Positions 59,280-64,000 of a stretch of DNA of 64,000 bases are shown here, piece by piece. Both the position numbers and the translations under genes were made by a program. Below the pieces are notes generated by a model. It did no database searches, was not told where the DNA came from, and saw nothing but the letters and a program-made list of their open reading frames with translations. Each line of letters begins with the position of its first letter. Within the stretch, counting starts at the first letter, position 1. Source of the DNA: Pseudomonas atagonensis. GTDB taxonomy: Bacteria > Pseudomonadota > Gammaproteobacteria > Pseudomonadales > Pseudomonadaceae. The stretch lies in NCBI RefSeq assembly GCF_011369485.1, contig NZ_VXCA01000009.1, positions 228,942-292,941 of the forward strand. Reading direction: 5' to 3'.

Positions 59280-61214
59280 GTGTCGGCCGTTCTCTCACTG
59301 TTACAAAGCCGTTTGTTGCGGCCTGTATTCGTTACCCTTGGTATCGCCCTTTTGGTGCAGGTATTGGTGGCGGTCGCCCTGACACGGAGCACCGTCACGG
59401 CGCTGGAAGCTGATCTGGCTGTGCGCCTCGGTGCCGACAGCCAGAAACTCTCTGGCGAACTGGAGCAGGCCGGGCGTGAAGTCACGTTGAGCCTCGACAG
59501 CTTGTCCGCCAGTACCCGTCAGCGTCTGACCGCCGGTTTGTCCTCGCGCCTGAAGGACGAGCAGGTGCAACTACGTGCGACGTTGGAAAAGGATCTGAAG
59601 GATTCGGCCAATGACATGGCGCAGTTGCTGGCCTCGGTCGCACCGCGTGCGATGTGGGACAGTGATGTGCCGACGCTGTCCGAATTTGCCCGGCGTGCTC
59701 AGCGCAATCCCAACGTGCTGTTCGTTGTGTACGACGACGCGACCGGTCAGCACCTGACCCGCTACCTCAATCGCGAAAACCCGATCAACAAGGCCTTGCT
59801 GGAAAAGGGGCAGGGTGAGCGCGCGCTGGACAAGGTACTGGATGCGGCGAAAAACGATCCGTCGGTTTACTACCTCGAAGCCTCGATCAATCCCAATGGC
59901 GTGGAAATCGGCAAAGTGCTGATGGGTGTTTCCACGGCCTCGGTGGAAACCGATCTGGCCGCGCTCGACAAGCGCTTCTCGGCACTGATTGCCAGCAGTG
60001 ATCAACTGGTCGGCGATAGCCTGAAAGGCGCCGCAGCGGACAGCGCCACGGCCATGCAGGCGCGCCTGCAATCTGCGCAATCGACCGCGGCGCAAATGAA
60101 GTCCAATACCGCCAGCACCGTTCAAGAAGCGGCGGCAACCCTGCGCTGGAGAATCGGCATGGGCCTGGCGCTGGTCGGCTGTGGCGTCTTGCTGTTGCTG
60201 GCCGTGGTGCTCGGTCATCGCGTGGTCAATCGCTTGAAGATGCTCAACGTGGCGATGGACGATCTGGCGGCAGGCGAGGGCGATCTGACCAAGCGTGTGC
60301 AGATCAACAGTAAGGACGAAATCGGCGACATGGCGGCGGCGGTCAACCGCTTTGTGGATAAGTTGCAGCCGATCGTGCGCGAGGCGGGCGATGTCGCCCA
60401 GCGTACCGGCGTCGAAATCGGCGCGATGACCCTGCGCAATGCCGGCGCCGATGCGGCTGCCGGGATGCAGCGTGACGAGGTCGCGGAAAGTCTGCGGGCG
60501 CTGTCGCAAATGGCTGACGAGGCGCAATCGGAAAGTCATGCGATGCAGGCTGCATTGAAGCAGGTGGTGGATATTCGTCAGGCCACTGATGAAAACACGC
60601 GCACGTCGGCCAGGGTTGGCAGTTTGATCGAGGCGCTGGCGGGGCAGGTCGATACCGGAGCGAAAGTCATCGAGCGACTGGCGCAGCAGAGTGAGCAGAT
60701 TGAGGTGGTGCTGACGGTGATTCACGGGATCGCCGAGCAGACCAACCTGCTCGCATTGAACGCCGCCATTGAAGCGGCGCGGGCCGGCGAGACCGGGCGT
60801 GGTTTTGCCGTGGTGGCGGACGAGGTGCGGGCGCTGGCCAGCAAGACGCAAAGTTCGACTGGCGATATTCAGGCGCACATCGTCGCGCTGCAGCAAGGCG
60901 CGCGTGAAGCGGTGGAAGCGATCGGTCAGGCCGGACGCCAGGCCAGCGAAGGTTTGCTGGTGCTGCGCGATAGTGCGCGGTTGCAGCAGTCGGTGCAGGT
61001 GTCGGTCGAGCAGGTGCATGCGGCGATTGGTCTGGCGACCCAGGCAGCGGCGCATCAGGCGCAGGGCGCGCAGGCCGTGCGTGGGCGGGTTGAGACGATT
61101 CATGCCCAGGCCGAAAAAGCGGCGCAGGCGGTGGTGGAAACCACGGCGAGTGGCAAGGTGCTTGATGGCTTGGCTGCGCAACTCAAGGCGAGTCTGGGGC
61201 AGTTCAGAGCTTGA
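59280..61214 (+). CDS. Methyl-accepting chemotaxis protein
   Basis: A 644-residue membrane chemoreceptor. First helix at about residues 16-37 ([19 protein letters not shown]), a periplasmic or double-helix ligand region (about 40-285), the second helix ([20 protein letters not shown]), a HAMP stretch ([19 protein letters not shown]) and the signalling hairpin with [19 protein letters not shown] and [19 protein letters not shown] 59280 is chosen with GAGG (59268-59271); ATG 59253 is an alternative. The ligand region is all-helical and of unrecognised type. I see no C-terminal CheR-tethering pentapeptide. Ligand unknown. Confidence 0.88.
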   Translation: MSAVLSLLQSRLLRPVFVTLGIALLVQVLVAVALTRSTVTALEADLAVRLGADSQKLSGELEQAGREVTLSLDSLSASTRQRLTAGLSSRLKDEQVQLRATLEKDLKDSANDMAQLLASVAPRAMWDSDVPTLSEFARRAQRNPNVLFVVYDDATGQHLTRYLNRENPINKALLEKGQGERALDKVLDAAKNDPSVYYLEASINPNGVEIGKVLMGVSTASVETDLAALDKRFSALIASSDQLVGDSLKGAAADSATAMQARLQSAQSTAAQMKSNTASTVQEAAATLRWRIGMGLALVGCGVLLLLAVVLGHRVVNRLKMLNVAMDDLAAGEGDLTKRVQINSKDEIGDMAAAVNRFVDKLQPIVREAGDVAQRTGVEIGAMTLRNAGADAAAGMQRDEVAESLRALSQMADEAQSESHAMQAALKQVVDIRQATDENTRTSARVGSLIEALAGQVDTGAKVIERLAQQSEQIEVVLTVIHGIAEQTNLLALNAAIEAARAGETGRGFAVVADEVRALASKTQSSTGDIQAHIVALQQGAREAVEAIGQAGRQASEGLLVLRDSARLQQSVQVSVEQVHAAIGLATQAAAHQAQGAQAVRGRVETIHAQAEKAAQAVVETTASGKVLDGLAAQLKASLGQFRA

Positions 61215-61231
61215 TGTTGAAATTCAGGGCT

Positions 61232-61321
61232 CTTTCGCGAGCAAGCCCGCTTCCACATCTTGGTCGCATTCCAGCCTTGGAGCTCGGTCAAAATGTGGGG
61301 GCGGGCTTGCTCGCGAAGGCG
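61232..61321. repeat. REP pair, class A
   Basis: CTTTCGCGAGCAAGCCCGCT at 61232 and GTGGGGGCGGGCTTGCTCGC at 61295, inverted, 39 nt apart, between the chemoreceptor and the iron permease. Confidence 0.88.
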
Positions 61322-61324
61322 ATT

Positions 61325-62890
61325 TCAGCGACTCAAATACATCCGGGTCGTCAACAGATACACCGGTAGCCCCGATACCAAAATCAACAGCGCCGCATAA
61401 GGCGCCGCCGCCGCAAACTCGACATTCGCGGTATGTGCCCAGACCTCGGTCGCCAGGGTGTTGAGCCCGGTCGGACTCAGCAGCAAAGTCGCGGTCAGCT
61501 CCTTCATCGCATCCAGAAACACCAGCGCAAACGCCGCACCCAAGGCCGGGAAGATGATCGGCAGCGTCACCCGGCAAAATGCTGTAAACGACGAAGCGCC
61601 CAGCGTGCGCGCAGCCTCTTCCAGCTGCGGCGCGGCTTTGTTCAGCGCGGTACGAATCGGCGCTTGAGCCAGTGGCAAAAACAGCAGTGCATAAGCGATC
61701 AGCAGCAATCCTGACGTCTGGTAAAGCGCCGGCACGAAATGCAGGGCGAAATACACCAGCGTCAGCGCAATCACCAGGCCAGGCAGTGCGTGCAGCAGAT
61801 ATGGCAGGCGCTCGGCCCAGATCGCCAGTTGGCCTTTGTAACGCACTACCAGCAACCCCACCGGCACCGCCAGTACCAGGCACAACGCTGCGCCGCCCAG
61901 CGACAACGCCAGTGAAGACAACAGGGCTTCGGTAATCGCAGCAACCGGGAAAGCCGCCGAGGAGCCCACCGCCAGCCAATACGCCAGCATGCCCAGCGGT
62001 ATCCCGCTGCCGACAATCGCCAGCATCAGGCAATACAACTGACCTGCTGCGGCCCACGGGCCAAGCCGTACTTGTTCGGCCTGACGCGCCGCACCTTGCC
62101 CGGTGCGTACGTGCCGGCCCTTGCCACGCACGCGCAACTCAAGCCACAGCAGCATCAGACACAGTGCCAGCAACACTGCGGACAACATCGCCGCGTTGGC
62201 GTTGCTGAATTCCAGTTCGAATTGCTGATAGATCGCGGTGGTGAAGGTTTGCAGGCCAATGATCGACAGCGCACCAAACTCCACCAGCATGTGCAGGGCA
62301 ATTAACAATGAGCCGGCCAGCAATGATGGCCAGAGCAGCGGCAGGGTGACGCGAAAGAACACGCCCCAGCGATTCTGCCCAAGGGTGCGGGCGGACTCTT
62401 CAAGGGACGGATCGAGATTGCGCAGGGTCGCCGCGACCGGCAGAAAGATCAGCGGATACTTCGACAGGCTCATCACCAGGATCGCCCCGCTGAGCCCTTC
62501 GAACTGTGCGCTTAACGACACCCAGGTGAAGCTGCTGACAAACGCCGGCACCGCAAACGGCAGACACAGAATCACGCCCCACAGGCGTCGCCCCGGCAAA
62601 TTGCTGCGCTCCAGTAACCATGCCAGCGACAGGCCAATCACACCGCAGGTAATCGTCACGCCCACCATCAACGCGAGGGTGTTGCGCAGCAGGCCGAAAA
62701 CATACGGACGCCACAGCAAGTGCAGTGCCTCGGCCCAGCCGGCCTGCCAGGCCTTGAGCCCGACATACACCAGCGGCAACAGGCTCAATACCACCAGTAA
62801 CAAAACCGGCAGCACCAGCCAGATCGACGGCTGCTTGCGTTTTGGCACGTAACCCCCGCGCGCGGCGGGGGCGGATAACGATGCGGTCAT
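61325..62890 (-). CDS. Ferric iron ABC transporter permease (FbpB/SfuB-like)
   Basis: A 521-residue inner-membrane permease with about twelve hydrophobic helices, the doubled-domain form of ferric iron (Fbp/Sfu/Hit) importers. Each half carries the EAA-type coupling loop: EESARTLGQNRWGVFFRVTLP in the first half and EEAARTLGASSFTAFCRVTLP in the second. It overlaps the binding-protein gene by one nucleotide (ATGA-type). The ATPase that would complete the transporter is not in the window, presumably elsewhere in the genome. Confidence 0.88.
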   Translation of the reverse strand: MTASLSAPAARGGYVPKRKQPSIWLVLPVLLLVVLSLLPLVYVGLKAWQAGWAEALHLLWRPYVFGLLRNTLALMVGVTITCGVIGLSLAWLLERSNLPGRRLWGVILCLPFAVPAFVSSFTWVSLSAQFEGLSGAILVMSLSKYPLIFLPVAATLRNLDPSLEESARTLGQNRWGVFFRVTLPLLWPSLLAGSLLIALHMLVEFGALSIIGLQTFTTAIYQQFELEFSNANAAMLSAVLLALCLMLLWLELRVRGKGRHVRTGQGAARQAEQVRLGPWAAAGQLYCLMLAIVGSGIPLGMLAYWLAVGSSAAFPVAAITEALLSSLALSLGGAALCLVLAVPVGLLVVRYKGQLAIWAERLPYLLHALPGLVIALTLVYFALHFVPALYQTSGLLLIAYALLFLPLAQAPIRTALNKAAPQLEEAARTLGASSFTAFCRVTLPIIFPALGAAFALVFLDAMKELTATLLLSPTGLNTLATEVWAHTANVEFAAAAPYAALLILVSGLPVYLLTTRMYLSR

Positions 62891-63900
62891 CAGTTCAAGC
62901 CAACTTCGCGTTCCAGTTCGAGTGCTTCTTCAGCATTGCCCAGATCGGCCGGCGTCACGTTCGGCGCTTCGAGTTCGCTGAACGGCTTGAGCCCGCGATC
63001 CGATTCCATGCCTTTGTGCAGCGGGTATTCGGCGGTGGTTTGCGTAATCACACGCTGACCTTCTTCGCTGGCCATGTAGGCGAGGAATTGCTGGGCTTCT
63101 TTCGGATGTTTGCTGGATTTCAGCACGGCAGCGCTGGACACGGTGATCAAGCCGCCGACGTCGCCGCCGGTGAAGTAATGCAGTTTGGAGTCCAGTTTGC
63201 CTTTTTCGCGCTGCAGGGCGAACCAGTAGTAGTTGTTGACCAGCACCGTGGCAACTTCACCGTTTTCCACGGCTTTGAGCGCAACCATGTTGTTGCTGTA
63301 GGTTTTGCCAAAGGCGCGCAATCCGGTCAGCCATTCTTCGGCGGCGTCGCGACCGTGCATCTTGATGATGGCTACGGCCTGCTCCTGGAATGCCCCGCTC
63401 GTCGGTACGAAGCCGACTTTGCCTTGCCATTGCGGATCGGAAAATTCCATTACCGATTTAGGCAGGTCTTTTTCATCGACCAGTTTCGGGTTGTAGGCGA
63501 CCACGCGAACCCTCGCGGTGACGCCGATCCAGGTGCCATTGCCGGCCACGTATTTCTCTGGCAAAACCGCCAAGGTGGCGTCGTCGGTCTTGGCCAGCAA
63601 ACCTTGTTCGCCGAGATTATTCAGCGGCGGCGATTCTTCGGTGTAGATCACGTCGGCAGGGGAGCGGTCGCCCTCCTCAATAATCTGGCTGGCGAGCTGA
63701 TTGCTGCTGCCCTTGCGCACATTGACGTGAATGCCGGTTTTGGCTTCGAAGGCTTTGGCGATCGCGTCGCCGACTTCCTTGTGTTGGCCGTTGTAAAGAG
63801 TCAGGGAAACCGCATCGGCAGCCTGGGTGAGGGGAGTGGCGAGCGCCAGGCCGAGGAGGGTGAAGGTCAGGCCTCGGCGCAGGGTATTTCGAAACGTCAT
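62890..63900 (-). CDS. Ferric iron-binding periplasmic protein (FbpA/HitA-like)
   Basis: A 336-residue periplasmic solute-binding protein. Sec signal: RRGLTFTLLGLALATPLTQA, then ADAVSLTLYNGQHKEVGDAIAK, a start typical of FbpA-type Fe(III) carriers. Candidate iron ligands are a Tyr pair near residues 220-235 of the transferrin-like fold (ATVLVNNYYWF), which is present. A Fur-like site upstream at 63938 fits iron repression. First gene of a two-gene minus-strand operon with the permease. Confidence 0.9.
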   Translation of the reverse strand: MTFRNTLRRGLTFTLLGLALATPLTQAADAVSLTLYNGQHKEVGDAIAKAFEAKTGIHVNVRKGSSNQLASQIIEEGDRSPADVIYTEESPPLNNLGEQGLLAKTDDATLAVLPEKYVAGNGTWIGVTARVRVVAYNPKLVDEKDLPKSVMEFSDPQWQGKVGFVPTSGAFQEQAVAIIKMHGRDAAEEWLTGLRAFGKTYSNNMVALKAVENGEVATVLVNNYYWFALQREKGKLDSKLHYFTGGDVGGLITVSSAAVLKSSKHPKEAQQFLAYMASEEGQRVITQTTAEYPLHKGMESDRGLKPFSELEAPNVTPADLGNAEEALELEREVGLN

Positions 63901-63937
63901 TCGCAGGGTTCCTCACTGTCGCATTGCAAAAACTTGC

Positions 63938-63959
63938 AACAATGATAAACGATATTGTT
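63938..63959 (-). promoter_or_regulatory. Fur-like site upstream of the iron importer
   Basis: AACAATGATAAACGATATTG (63938-63957) contains AATGATAA of the Fur consensus; AACAAT and ATTGTT form an inverted pair with a 10-nt spacer. It lies 38 nt upstream of the binding-protein ATG (minus strand). Spacing and match suggest Fur control; not proven. Confidence 0.6.
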
Positions 63960-64000
63960 TCTCAAGTGCGCCTTGCGGGGAGGGCTGGGGTTTGCTAGGG

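Overview
The window is a 64 kb piece of a fluorescent-group Pseudomonas chromosome (P. fluorescens-like). Three things point there: high GC with strong third-position GC; gene order that I recall from P. aeruginosa PA4936-PA5003 (msbA, mig-14/dnpA, waaA, tolC-like opmH, thiC, nudF, cpdA, parE/parC, serB, psd, rhodanese, motAB, rsgA, orn, queG, tsaE, amiB, mutL, miaA, hfq, hflXKC, hisZ, purA); and many Pseudomonas-type REP pairs between genes. It is almost entirely core genome. I see no prophage, IS, transposase, integrase, CRISPR array, rRNA or tRNA.

Layout. 1-8.2 kb: envelope and LPS-core genes on the plus strand (5'-truncated msbA, mig-14-like, dnpA, hldE, and three genes probably acting on the LPS core). 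8.2-11.7 kb: minus-strand genes (PA4992-like protein, aldo/keto reductase, FAD oxidoreductase, emrE), then a divergent LysR and waaA. 14.2-19.4 kb: opmH on the minus strand, then a TPP riboswitch, thiC and a CytX-type transporter. 19.4-29.7 kb: a lipoprotein on the minus strand, then nudF, a DUF1249 gene, cpdA, yqiA, parE, a phytase-like esterase, a retropepsin-like protein, parC and a PqiC-type lipoprotein. 30.0-38.2 kb: an AhpA/YtjB-like membrane protein divergent from serB, then the minus-strand run HDOD protein, rhdA, psd, PilZ-like protein. 38.2-46.2 kb: motAB behind a sigma-28-like promoter, dinD, rsgA, orn, a TRIC channel, a Fic enzyme and queG. 46.2-59.1 kb: the long plus-strand run nnr, tsaE, amiB, mutL, miaA, hfq, hflX, hflK, hflC, hisZ, purA. 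59.2-64 kb: a chemoreceptor, then a minus-strand ferric-iron ABC importer with a Fur-like site at the window edge.

How it works together. The left end builds and exports lipid A/core (MsbA, HldE, WaaA and three transferase-like proteins) alongside two envelope-tolerance proteins. thiC and cytX form a thiamine/HMP module. parE and parC both encode topoisomerase IV but are separated by two envelope or periplasmic genes. The 46-57 kb block joins metabolite repair, tRNA modification, cell-wall hydrolysis, mismatch repair and the Hfq/HflX/HflKC regulatory and quality-control genes, many with overlapping or touching ends.

The most unusual spots are: a 54-nt near-perfect palindrome plus a third related half-site just upstream of a class II Fic enzyme that has its own C-terminal winged helix; two more AT-rich accessory genes (dinD, fic) set singly into conserved order; a degenerate class III cyclase-like domain in the AhpA/YtjB-like protein; a Nudix-like motif in a protein usually called a metal ABC ATPase; an orphan PqiC-type lipoprotein; and a possible 42-residue gene coupled to the hldE operon. 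I do not see a clearly new multi-gene system.
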